Source: Lacrimispora indolis DSM 755 (lineage in GTDB: Bacteria; Bacillota; Clostridia; Lachnospirales; Lachnospiraceae). From it: DNA of 64,000 nt. The notes beneath the pieces are model-generated. The model did no database searches. It was given only the letters and a program-made list of their open reading frames with translations, and was not told the origin of the DNA. Shown one piece after another: positions 16,396-24,255 of this stretch (positions are counted from its first letter, which is position 1; every line of letters starts with the position of its first letter). The DNA is taken from positions 5,622,001-5,686,000 of the forward strand of contig NZ_AZUI01000001.1 in NCBI RefSeq assembly GCF_000526995.1. Reading direction: 5' to 3'. A program made the position numbers and the translations under genes.

Positions 16396-17490
16396 ATGAA
16401 AAAATCAATCAAGACTCTGTTACTGGCAGCTTTAGCTGCTGCTGCACTCTCCGGCTGTTCTTCCAAGGCGGCCCCAGAAAATACTTCTGATAACAATTCC
16501 ACCTCCCAGGCTTCTTCCAGTGCAGATGCAGGAAGCTCTGCGGCGTCCTCTGAGAGTGAAAACTCCGAAGACGGCGCAGCCTATACCATCGGTATCGGAC
16601 AGTTTGCCGAGCACGGTTCCTTAGATAACTGCCGGGAAGGCTTTTTACAGGGTCTTGCGGAAGAAGGGATCGAAGAAGGAAAGAATTTAACGGTTATGTA
16701 TGAAAATGCACAGGCTGACGGAGGCACCGCAAGCCAGATCGTAAACAACTTCCTTTCCAAAAAAGCGGATTTAATCTGCGCCATCGCAACCCCAATGGCC
16801 CAGGCCGCCTACAGCGGAGCAAAAAAAGCTGATGTCCCTGTTATTTTTACGGCAGTTACGGATCCAATAGCAGCTGCTTTAGCAAAAGAGGACGGAACTC
16901 CGGCAGGAGAAATCACAGGAACCAGCGACAAGCTTCCAGTGGAAAAACAGCTGGAAATGATCCGCAAGATTCTTCCCGATGCAAAAACCATCGGCATCCT
17001 TTACAGCACCAGTGAAGTGAACTCTGAAACAGCGATCAAGGAATACAAGGCCGCTGCAGCCGCCTACGGCTTTGAAATTGTAGAAGGCCCTGTTACCGCA
17101 ACTGCTGACATTCCCCTGGCAACCGACAGCATTTTAGAAAAGGTCGACTGCTTAAACAATTTAACGGATAATACGGTAGTAAGCTCTCTTCCGCTGATTC
17201 TTGATAAGGCAGGGAAGAAAAACATTCCGGTATTCGGCAGTGAAGTGGAGCAGGTTAAAATCGGCTGCCTGGCTTCCATGGGTCTGGATTATGTGGACTT
17301 AGGCAAGCAGACCGGCAAGATGGCTGCAAAGGTATTAAAGGGCGAAGCAAAGGCAAGTGAAATTAACTTTGAAGTGATCAAGGACGCCGCATTCTACGGA
17401 AACTCAAAGGTAGCCGGGAATTTAGGGATCACCCTTCCGGAAGAGCTCACAGGCTCCGCGGCTGAAATTTTTACAGACATCACACAATAA
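16396..17490 (+). CDS. ABC transporter substrate-binding lipoprotein, predicted tryptophan (TrpX-like)
   Basis: Binding protein of 364 residues in the ABC_sub_bind family. The signal peptide ends in the lipobox ALSGC (Cys21), followed by a Ser/Asn-rich linker to about residue 55. The periplasmic-binding fold begins at YTIGIGQFAEHGSLDNCREG (about 57-76). Family-typical segments include ICAIATPMAQAA, FTAVTDPIAA and IGILYSTSEVNS. It is directly controlled by the Trp T-box and followed by a permease and an ATPase, the arrangement described as trpXYZ in Firmicutes. Tryptophan as ligand rests on the T-box specifier; related proteins bind other small molecules. Confidence 0.9.
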   Translation: MKKSIKTLLLAALAAAALSGCSSKAAPENTSDNNSTSQASSSADAGSSAASSESENSEDGAAYTIGIGQFAEHGSLDNCREGFLQGLAEEGIEEGKNLTVMYENAQADGGTASQIVNNFLSKKADLICAIATPMAQAAYSGAKKADVPVIFTAVTDPIAAALAKEDGTPAGEITGTSDKLPVEKQLEMIRKILPDAKTIGILYSTSEVNSETAIKEYKAAAAAYGFEIVEGPVTATADIPLATDSILEKVDCLNNLTDNTVVSSLPLILDKAGKKNIPVFGSEVEQVKIGCLASMGLDYVDLGKQTGKMAAKVLKGEAKASEINFEVIKDAAFYGNSKVAGNLGITLPEELTGSAAEIFTDITQ

Positions 17491-17508
17491 CTGAAAGGAA
17501 GATAAACC

Positions 17509-18393
17509 ATGTCAATCATACTTGGCGTTTTGGAAGAAGGCCTGGTCTATGCCATTATGGCGCTGGGCGTTTACATCACCTATAAAATTCTGGATTTTCC
17601 GGATCTGTCCGTGGATGGAACCTTCCCATTGGGAGGCGCTATCACCGTTACCCTGATCCTGGCCGGAATCAACCCGGTGGCAACGCTTTTTATCGCTTTT
17701 GCCGTGGGCGCTCTGGCCGGGTGCATTACCGGATTCATCCATGTAAAGTTAAAGGTACGTGATCTTCTGTCAGGTATTATTGTCATGACTGCCCTTTATT
17801 CAGTAAACCTAAGGGTGGCCGGAAAATCCAATGTTCCTTTTTTTAACAATGATTCTATTTTTGAAAACAGCTTTGTAAATGGTCTGTTTTCCGAAAAGCT
17901 TGCAGCTGTCAGCGTTGTGCTTATACTGGCTTTCATTGTGGTAATCGTTAAGCTTTTACTTGACCAGTATTTAAAGACCCGCTCCGGGTATTTACTAAGG
18001 GCCGTGGGTGACAATGAAACACTTGTCACCTCTCTGGCCAAGGATAAAGGCATGGTAAAGGTCATCGGCCTTGCCATCGCAAATGGCCTGGCTGCCCTGG
18101 CCGGCTCCGTATACTGCCAGCAAAAAGGATTTTTTGAAATCAGTATGGGCACCGGTACCATTGTGATCGGCCTTGCCAATGTGATCATCGGCACAAAGCT
18201 GTTTAAGCGGGCGGGATTTGTAAAATCCACAACAGCGGTCATTATCGGCTCCATCATTTACAAGGCCTGCGTGTCTTTGGCCATTTATCTGGGAATGGAA
18301 GCATCGGATTTAAAGCTGATCACGTCTGTGCTGTTCCTGGTCATTCTGGTGTTCAGCAACGGCAGGGAAAAGAAGGTGAAACATCATGCTTGA
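17509..18393 (+). CDS. ABC transporter permease, predicted tryptophan (TrpY-like)
   Basis: Integral membrane protein of 294 residues with about eight hydrophobic segments, in the BPD_transp_2 (branched-chain amino-acid-like) permease class. The N-terminus YITYKILDFPDLSVDGTFPLGGA is characteristic of this transporter group. It follows the binding protein by 18 bp with a GGAAG site, and its end overlaps the start of the ATPase gene by 8 bp, so the subunits are co-translated. It should form the membrane channel for the imported amino acid. Confidence 0.92.
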   Translation: MSIILGVLEEGLVYAIMALGVYITYKILDFPDLSVDGTFPLGGAITVTLILAGINPVATLFIAFAVGALAGCITGFIHVKLKVRDLLSGIIVMTALYSVNLRVAGKSNVPFFNNDSIFENSFVNGLFSEKLAAVSVVLILAFIVVIVKLLLDQYLKTRSGYLLRAVGDNETLVTSLAKDKGMVKVIGLAIANGLAALAGSVYCQQKGFFEISMGTGTIVIGLANVIIGTKLFKRAGFVKSTTAVIIGSIIYKACVSLAIYLGMEASDLKLITSVLFLVILVFSNGREKKVKHHA

Positions 18394-19159
18394 ACTTCAA
18401 AACATCAATAAATATTATAACCAGGGAACAGTCAATGAGATGTGCCTGTTCCAGGACTTTAACCTCACCATTAAAGATCAGCAGTTCGTATCAGTGGTGG
18501 GGAGCAATGGCTCCGGAAAGACTTCCCTGCTAAACATCATCTGCGGAAGCATTCCCTTGGACAGCGGCTCCATTCTGGTGGGCGGCGTTGATATTACCGG
18601 TATGCCGGAGTTTAAACGCCAGCGCCGCATCGGAAGAGTTTACCAGAACCCGGCAATGGGCACGTGCCCCAACATGACTATCCTGGAAAATATGGCCCTG
18701 GCTGATACCAAGGGAAAGCCATTTAACCTTCTTCCCGGAACCAACAAGCAGCGGATCTCCTATTACAGGGAGCAGCTCCGTTTCCTTGGCCTTGGCTTAG
18801 AGGATAAGCTTCATGTAAAGGTAGGCGTTCTTTCCGGCGGCCAGAGGCAGGCCATGGCCCTTCTCATGTCAACCATGACTCCCATCGAATTCCTGATCTT
18901 AGATGAGCACACAGCTGCCTTGGATCCAAAAACCGCTGAGATCATTATGGAACTGACGGATAAGATTGTAAAAGAAAAGCATCTGACCACCGTTATGGTC
19001 ACTCACAACCTCCGCTATGCGGTGGAATACGGAAACCGCCTGATAATGATGCATCAGGGAAATGCCATCATTGATAAAGCAGGGGAAGAAAAGTCCAATG
19101 TGGATGTGGAGCACATTTTAGAGAAGTTTAATGAGATCAGCATTGAATGCGGAAATTAA
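18386..19159 (+). CDS. ABC transporter ATP-binding protein, predicted tryptophan (TrpZ-like)
   Basis: ATPase subunit of 257 residues. Walker A GSNGSGKTSL is at about 39-48, the Q-loop is in VYQNPAMGT, the ABC signature LSGGQRQAMAL is at about 149-159, Walker B is FLILDEHTA with catalytic Glu, and the switch His is in VMVTHNLRYA. It is the last gene of the T-box operon. A nearby bidirectional terminator ends the unit. Confidence 0.93.
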   Translation: MLELQNINKYYNQGTVNEMCLFQDFNLTIKDQQFVSVVGSNGSGKTSLLNIICGSIPLDSGSILVGGVDITGMPEFKRQRRIGRVYQNPAMGTCPNMTILENMALADTKGKPFNLLPGTNKQRISYYREQLRFLGLGLEDKLHVKVGVLSGGQRQAMALLMSTMTPIEFLILDEHTAALDPKTAEIIMELTDKIVKEKHLTTVMVTHNLRYAVEYGNRLIMMHQGNAIIDKAGEEKSNVDVEHILEKFNEISIECGN

Positions 19160-19181
19160 AACCTGTTTTGAACAACAAAAG

Positions 19182-19210
19182 TCCGGTCAGTCATTCCTGG
19201 CTGGATTTTT
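19182..19210. terminator. Bidirectional terminator between trpZ-like and sugar kinase genes
   Basis: Stem TCCGGTCAG/CTGGCTGGA with 6-base loop, flanked by CAACAAAA and TTTTGTTG so that both strands end in a T tract. It serves the convergent genes on each side. Confidence 0.85.
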
Positions 19211-19235
19211 GTTGGTGTCAAGGTCTCTTTGAAGG

Positions 19236-20261
19236 TTATCTGCTCATCTCACTCTGTGGCCCTTTGTCATTATGGTCTTTAATAACAGTATTAACCTCAC
19301 TTAAATCAGAGGTGGGAAGGTCCCCGGGTATGGTATTTTTCAAGGCAGCCGTTGCATTGCCGTACTGCACTGCCTTCATGCAGTCGCCTCCGCTGCTTAA
19401 AAGTCCATAAAGGGCGCCTGCAATATATGCGTCTCCGCTTCCGATCCTGTCCACAACATCAATGTTATGGTAAGGCTCTTCCTCATAATATTCCTTTGTG
19501 GAAGCATCATAAATCACAGATCCAAAGGTATGGCTCTTGGGACTGTGAACGATTCTCTGGGTGGAGGCCACAACGGAAATAGGGTATTCTTCCGTAAAGC
19601 TCTTCATCATCTCTTTAACGTTCCCTGTTTTCTTAAAGGTCAGCCTGGCCGTCTCTTCGGAGCAGAAGAAAATATCCACATAGGGAAGAATCTGCTCAAT
19701 ACAATCTCTGGCTTCCTCTCCTGTCCAGAGATTGCCCCGGAAATTCACATCAAAGGAAATGATGGTTCCTGACTGTTTGAATTTCTTAATCATATCAACA
19801 GCGGTTTTCCTGGTATTCTCACACAGGGCCAGGGTAATGCCTGTGGTGTGAAAGCAGGTGGCTGCCTGATACATTTCCTCCGGGAAGGATGAGGTGCTGA
19901 TCTGAACAAAGGAGCTGTTCTTTCTGTCGTAAATGACCTTGGGTTTTCTAGGATATGCCCCGTATTCATAATAATAAAGCCCCAGCCTTGCATTAGAGCT
20001 GCTGTCATAAACAAAATAGTCGTCACTGATTCCATAGGAACGGACTTTATTCTTCACAAAATTTCCTATATCATTAAACGGAAGCTGGGTAACCACGCCG
20101 GTATGAAGCCCTAAAAGAGCCGCGCCTACGGCAACGTTTAATTCCGCGCCGCCCACCTGCTTTTGAAAGGAATCTCCCCGGACAAGCCGTTCCACACCTT
20201 CCGGAGACAGGCGTAACAGCAGTTCTCCCAGGCTCAGTAAATCAAAAGGTCTGTCACTCAT
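19236..20261 (-). CDS. PfkB-family sugar kinase
   Basis: Ribokinase-fold kinase of about 341 residues. GGAELNVAVGAALLG near the N-terminus marks the sugar pocket, and the C-terminal signature DRIGSGDAYIAGALYGL holds the anion hole and catalytic Asp. It resembles the adjacent KdgK but is clearly a different paralogue. It is the third gene after eda and kdgK on the minus strand, so a 2-keto-3-deoxy-sugar acid kinase or a related hexonate kinase is likely. The start at 20261 (MSDRPFDLLS) follows GGAGG by about 10 bases; the longer frame has no site. Confidence 0.88.
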   Translation of the reverse strand: MSDRPFDLLSLGELLLRLSPEGVERLVRGDSFQKQVGGAELNVAVGAALLGLHTGVVTQLPFNDIGNFVKNKVRSYGISDDYFVYDSSSNARLGLYYYEYGAYPRKPKVIYDRKNSSFVQISTSSFPEEMYQAATCFHTTGITLALCENTRKTAVDMIKKFKQSGTIISFDVNFRGNLWTGEEARDCIEQILPYVDIFFCSEETARLTFKKTGNVKEMMKSFTEEYPISVVASTQRIVHSPKSHTFGSVIYDASTKEYYEEEPYHNIDVVDRIGSGDAYIAGALYGLLSSGGDCMKAVQYGNATAALKNTIPGDLPTSDLSEVNTVIKDHNDKGPQSEMSR

Positions 20262-20360
20262 CTTGAACTTTCCTCCATAATTTTTAAAAGGGGAGTCATT
20301 GCCCAATGACTCCCCATCTCTTTGGCATAATTTTCTCAGTGAAAATTTCCTTTATATAAA

Positions 20361-21392
20361 TTATCTCTGAACACGTCCTGAACCGTCGCCGCCTGCCAGA
20401 GTTTCCACGTCCTCTCTGGTTACCAGGTTGAAGTCTCCGGGAATGGTGTGCTTTAATGCAGATGCAGCAACAGCAAATTCCAAAGCGCCCTTATAGTCCT
20501 TGCCGTCAACCAGGCCGCAGATCACGCCTGCTGCAAAGGAATCGCCGCCGCCCACACGGTCAACGATAGGGGTAACGCGGTATTTCCTGGAGTGGTAGAA
20601 TTCACGGGTCTGGCCATCCATGATGCATGCTGACCAGCCGTTATCGGAAGCTGAGTAGCTTTCACGTAAGGAACTGATCACGTATTTGAAGTTAAACTTA
20701 TCGATCATCTGATTGAAGATGTCCACATAGCCCTGTAATTCCAGTTCACCGGAAGTTACGTCGGTATTGCCCGGCTTAAAGCCAAGAACCTTTTCTGCAT
20801 CCTCTTCGTTGCCGATGCACACGTCAACGTACTGCATCAGGTTTGTCATAACTCTCTGAGCCTTCTCGGAAGACCATAATTTCTTACGGAAGTTCAAATC
20901 AACGGAAACGGTTACGCCGTGAGCCTTGGCTGCCTTTAAAGCTGCCTCAGTCAGTTCTGCCGCTTCATCGCTTACAGCGGGTGTGATTCCTGTAAAATGG
21001 AACCAGTCTGCATCCTTAAAGATCTCGTCAAAATCGAAATTTGCCGCAGTTGCCGTTGCAATGGAGGAATGTGCCCTGTCATATACCACTGCAGATGCTC
21101 TCATGGCGGAGCCTGTCTCTAAATAATAGATTCCAAGTCTTTCTCCGCTTCTTGAAATGTGCTTTGTTCCTACGTTGTATTTTCTTAAAGCAGCCACTGC
21201 ACACTCACCGATGGGGTTCCCCGGAACTGCAGTTACGAACTGAACGTCATGTCCATAGTTTGCCAGGGAAACGGCTACGTTAGCCTCACCGCCGCCATAG
21301 TTTACATCAAACTCATCTGCCTGGATAAATTTCTCATTATTTGGGGTAGATAATCTTAACATGATCTCGCCCATGGTCACAAGTTTTGCCAT
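20361..21392 (-). CDS. kdgK: 2-dehydro-3-deoxygluconokinase (KDG kinase)
   Basis: Phosphorylates 2-keto-3-deoxygluconate to KDPG, the substrate of the aldolase encoded just upstream. It has 343 residues. The N-terminal MGEIMLRLSTP and NYGGGEANVAVSLANYG (about 30-46) and C-terminal VDRVGGGDSFAAGVICGL with catalytic Asp are typical of PfkB KDG kinases. Its place in eda-kdgK and the uronate genes around it support the role. A ribosome-binding site (AGGGAGAG) precedes the ATG. Specificity between KDG and close analogues cannot be settled by eye. Confidence 0.9.
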   Translation of the reverse strand: MAKLVTMGEIMLRLSTPNNEKFIQADEFDVNYGGGEANVAVSLANYGHDVQFVTAVPGNPIGECAVAALRKYNVGTKHISRSGERLGIYYLETGSAMRASAVVYDRAHSSIATATAANFDFDEIFKDADWFHFTGITPAVSDEAAELTEAALKAAKAHGVTVSVDLNFRKKLWSSEKAQRVMTNLMQYVDVCIGNEEDAEKVLGFKPGNTDVTSGELELQGYVDIFNQMIDKFNFKYVISSLRESYSASDNGWSACIMDGQTREFYHSRKYRVTPIVDRVGGGDSFAAGVICGLVDGKDYKGALEFAVAASALKHTIPGDFNLVTREDVETLAGGDGSGRVQR

Positions 21393-21489
21393 TTTCTATT
21401 CTCTCCCTAAAATTCTGTTATTATTTTTATTATCAGCTTTAGCTTATCTGCGCGCCCCAGGGGGCCCTCTCTGCCGGCTTCGCCGCCAT

Positions 21490-22140
21490 TTACCTTGCTG
21501 CGGCTACTGCCTCGACGAATTCCTTTGCCTTTGCTGTGACTGCCGCAAAATCTCCGGTCTTAGCGCCTTTTGTTAAGCTGCTTCCTGTACCAACGGCATA
21601 GGCTCCGGCCTTGATCCACTTATCCACGTTGTCAACGTCAACGCCGCCGGAGGGCATGAACTCTCCCTGGGGAAGGGGTCCTTTAAAGGAGCTGATTGCT
21701 TCCGGTCCCATGATGTTGCCTGGGAAGATCTTGATCACGTCACAGCCGCACTCTAAAGCGGTGATTGCTTCGGTAGGTGTCATAACTCCCGGCAGCATAG
21801 GCACTCTGTAACGGTTGCAAAGCTTGATCGTCTCAACGTTTAAGCCGGGGCTTACCACATAATTGGCTCCTGCAAGGATCGCAGCTCTTGCTGTTTCCGG
21901 ATCAAGAACTGTTCCTGCTCCAATTACTACATCTGCATTTTTGCTATATTTTTCAGACATTTTTGCGATGAATTCAATTGGATTTCCTTCATCCATGGTC
22001 ATTGTGATTTCAATGAAATTGATGCCGCCTGCAATGATGGCGTCAACTACCTTTTCGCCCTGCTCAAAATTCTTTGCACGAACAACAGCTACCAGACAGT
22101 CTTTTTTCATCCTTGATAAAACCTGTTCCTTTTTCATCAT
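21490..22140 (-). CDS. eda: KDPG / 4-hydroxy-2-oxoglutarate aldolase
   Basis: Cleaves 2-keto-3-deoxy-6-phosphogluconate to pyruvate and glyceraldehyde 3-phosphate. It has 216 residues, the normal size. Key segments are VAVVRAKN near the N-terminus, FIEITMTMDEGNP with the catalytic Glu, VIGAGTVLD, NYVVSPG (Schiff-base region) and the phosphate site PSGGVDVDNVDKWI. It is the first gene of the minus-strand eda-kdgK-kinase operon. Its leader carries a perfect palindrome that also lies before the IclR gene. Confidence 0.93.
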   Translation of the reverse strand: MMKKEQVLSRMKKDCLVAVVRAKNFEQGEKVVDAIIAGGINFIEITMTMDEGNPIEFIAKMSEKYSKNADVVIGAGTVLDPETARAAILAGANYVVSPGLNVETIKLCNRYRVPMLPGVMTPTEAITALECGCDVIKIFPGNIMGPEAISSFKGPLPQGEFMPSGGVDVDNVDKWIKAGAYAVGTGSSLTKGAKTGDFAAVTAKAKEFVEAVAAAR

Positions 22141-22162
22141 CCTTCTTCTCTCCTTCTTTATT

Positions 22163-22237
22163 TTCGCATATACGAATCAACTTCATATTTACGATTCCTA
22201 TACCTGAAATATTAATCGTTTCCGGCCATTTTGTCAA
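22163..22237 (-). promoter_or_regulatory. eda operon promoter with IclR-type operator
   Basis: Minus strand: -35 TTGACA (22237-22232), 17-base spacer, -10 TAATAT (22214-22209). The 14-base sequence TTCGCATATACGAA (22163-22176) lies about 25-38 bases downstream of the expected start point, a position suited to repression. The same 14-mer is at 23072-23085, upstream of the iclR gene. Confidence 0.85.
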
Positions 22238-22247
22238 CAGGTATTCC

Positions 22248-23009
22248 TTATATTTTTCCAAGAAATCCTAACAAACGGGAAACCTCCATGCCCTTTTGGG
22301 AAACCAGCATTCCCAAAGCCTCATAATCTTCCGAAGGCTTATAAAGACTGGAGATGCTGATGGCTCCCAGCACATTGCCATCCCGGTCAAAAACCGGCGC
22401 TCCCACACACTGCATATGCTCCTCCATTTCTCTTGCATCAAAGGCATAGCCTCTCTCCCTCACCTTCTTCAGTTCTTCAAGGAGCTGTCCTCTGTTTCTG
22501 ATGGTCCGCTCTGTGAACTGAGTAAATTTCAGCCGGTTGATCATCTGCTCCCTGGCTTCCTCCCCGCTGTAGGCCAGGATCACCTTTCCAAGGGAGGTGC
22601 AGTACATAGGATTTTTCGAACCAACGGTAGCTGTGGTAATAATAGGATTCTCCGGTTCGAACTTACATATGTATACCACATGATGATCCGACGGAATTCC
22701 AAAAAAGACCGTTTTTCCCACTTCCTTTGAAAATGCTTTCAGCACCGGCTCAATGATTCCGATAAAGTCCAGATTGTTCGTATAGTTAACGCCAATGCGG
22801 TAGGCCATCAGACCTATGGTATAATTCTGCTTCTGCCCTCTGGTCACATTCACCATACCCATTTCAGCAAGGGTCGTCACGATATCGTAGGCGCTGGTCT
22901 TGGGTAAGTCCAGTTTTTCGCAGAGATCATCTAAGGTAGCCCCCTGGGGCGTTCTGGAGATCAGCTTTAAGATCTCCACAGTTCTTTGTGTCGTTCTGTT
23001 CAGTTTCAT
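22248..23009 (-). CDS. IclR-family regulator of KDG catabolism (KdgR-like)
   Basis: DNA-binding regulator of about 253 residues. The N-terminal winged helix-turn-helix includes GATLDDLCEKLDLPKTSAYDIV (about 23-44). The C-terminal IclR effector domain carries YCTSLGKVILAYSG and FDRDGNVLGAISIS. The start at 23009 was chosen for GGAGG 7 bases upstream. It sits between the eda operon and the divergent lacI-type gene, and identical palindromes lie before eda and before itself. By analogy with KdgR it should respond to 2-keto-3-deoxygluconate; the effector is inferred. Confidence 0.9.
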   Translation of the reverse strand: MKLNRTTQRTVEILKLISRTPQGATLDDLCEKLDLPKTSAYDIVTTLAEMGMVNVTRGQKQNYTIGLMAYRIGVNYTNNLDFIGIIEPVLKAFSKEVGKTVFFGIPSDHHVVYICKFEPENPIITTATVGSKNPMYCTSLGKVILAYSGEEAREQMINRLKFTQFTERTIRNRGQLLEELKKVRERGYAFDAREMEEHMQCVGAPVFDRDGNVLGAISISSLYKPSEDYEALGMLVSQKGMEVSRLLGFLGKI

Positions 23010-23071
23010 GGTTTTGCCTCCATTTCTATGTCCTAGTATACTCCTGAAAACCAAAAAAAAGCAAGATGAAT

Positions 23072-23104
23072 TTCGTATATGCGAAACATTTGTAAGTGTT
23101 TACA
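23072..23104. promoter_or_regulatory. Adjacent IclR-type and LacI-type operators
   Basis: TTCGTATATGCGAA (23072-23085) is the exact reverse complement of the eda leader palindrome. Six bases further is TGTAAGTGTTTACA (23091-23104), which matches, in inverted form and with one change, TGTAAATACTTACA at 23193-23206. Both regulators probably meet in this divergent control region. Confidence 0.75.
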
Positions 23105-23153
23105 AAATAACCGGGATTTCTTTTGATATTTTTTGAAAACCACAAATCAGGGA

Positions 23154-23206
23154 TTGTAATATCTATCAGAATTATGTATAATAAACTGAGTATGTAAATA
23201 CTTACA
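23154..23206 (+). promoter_or_regulatory. Promoter of lacI-type gene and uxaC, with downstream operator
   Basis: TTGTAA (23154-23159), 17-base spacer, TATAAT (23177-23182), then the palindrome TGTAAATACTTACA (23193-23206) just past the expected start point. A second copy lies 102 bp upstream, allowing DNA looping and autoregulation. Confidence 0.8.
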
Positions 23207-23224
23207 ATTACGGAGGTGATGTTT

Positions 23225-24226
23225 TTGAATATCTACGATGTTTCCGAACATGCTCACGTATCCATTGCCACTGTCTCCCGTGTCATCAACGGGAATCCCA
23301 ATGTCAGTGAAAAGACCAGGAAACGGGTTCTGGACGTCATGGAAGAACTGGGCTATACTCCCAATGTATTTGCCAGAAGTCTGGGATTAAATACGATGAA
23401 AACCATTGGGATCATGTGCGCTGATTCTTCTGATCCGTGGCTGGCGGAAGCTATCTATTATCTGGAAAAGGAGCTGCGGGGCAATGGTTATGATTCCCTC
23501 CTCTGCTGCACCGGCTATCTTCCTGAAACCAAAAAGAAATACCTGGAACTTTTGCGTTCCAAGCGGGTGGATGCCATTATCCTGACCGGTTCCCATTATA
23601 TAGAGGCAAAAGCAAAGGACAATGCCTATCTAATAGAGGCGGCAAAGGACCTTCCCATTATGCTGGTCAACGGAAGTCTTGACGGTGAACAGATCTACAG
23701 CACGGTTTGTGACGACCACGCCGCGGTCTATGATGCCACTTTACGGCTTTACCACTCCGGCCGATCCTCGGTGCTTTACCTTTATTCCGGAAATTCCTTC
23801 AGTAATCTGCACAAGATTTCCGGTTACCGGGCTGCTGTAAGAGATGCCGGTTTTCTCATACGGGAAGAGCTTATGGTGCTCTGCCACAAAGATCTGGATG
23901 CTGCCATGGACCGGCTGGACACGCTTTCCCGCTCCGGAGTCCATTTTGATGCGGTTCTGGCTTCTGAGGATATTCTGGCTGTTGGAGCTGTAAAGTATGC
24001 AGACAAGGCTGGACTTAAGGTGCCTCAGGATTTAAGCATCATCGGATACAACAACTCCATCCTGTCTAAGTGCACCACCCCTGAGATCACTTCCGTCGAC
24101 AATAAGGTGGAAGCGCTCTGCACCACCACCGTGAACACTCTCATGAAGGTACTGGAAGTGGGTAACGTCCCTACGAAAACTACCATTACCCCTGAGCTGG
24201 TAAAACGAGGTACTACTAATTTTTAA
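23225..24226 (+). CDS. LacI-family transcriptional regulator
   Basis: Repressor of about 333 residues. The N-terminal helix-turn-helix reads NIYDVSEHAHVSIATVSRVI and is followed by the hinge helix NVSEKTRKRVLDVMEELGY. A periplasmic-binding-like effector domain fills the rest (IGIMCADSSDPWLAEAIYYL). I prefer TTG at 23225 because GGAGG lies 8 bases upstream and LacI proteins commonly begin NIYDV; the ATG at 23219 would be only 2 bases from the site. It is followed 29 bp later by uxaC, which it probably controls. The inducer is likely a uronate; that is inference. Confidence 0.9.
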   Translation: MNIYDVSEHAHVSIATVSRVINGNPNVSEKTRKRVLDVMEELGYTPNVFARSLGLNTMKTIGIMCADSSDPWLAEAIYYLEKELRGNGYDSLLCCTGYLPETKKKYLELLRSKRVDAIILTGSHYIEAKAKDNAYLIEAAKDLPIMLVNGSLDGEQIYSTVCDDHAAVYDATLRLYHSGRSSVLYLYSGNSFSNLHKISGYRAAVRDAGFLIREELMVLCHKDLDAAMDRLDTLSRSGVHFDAVLASEDILAVGAVKYADKAGLKVPQDLSIIGYNNSILSKCTTPEITSVDNKVEALCTTTVNTLMKVLEVGNVPTKTTITPELVKRGTTNF

Positions 24227-24255
24227 TTTCATATATTCAAGGAGGACTCTCTAAC

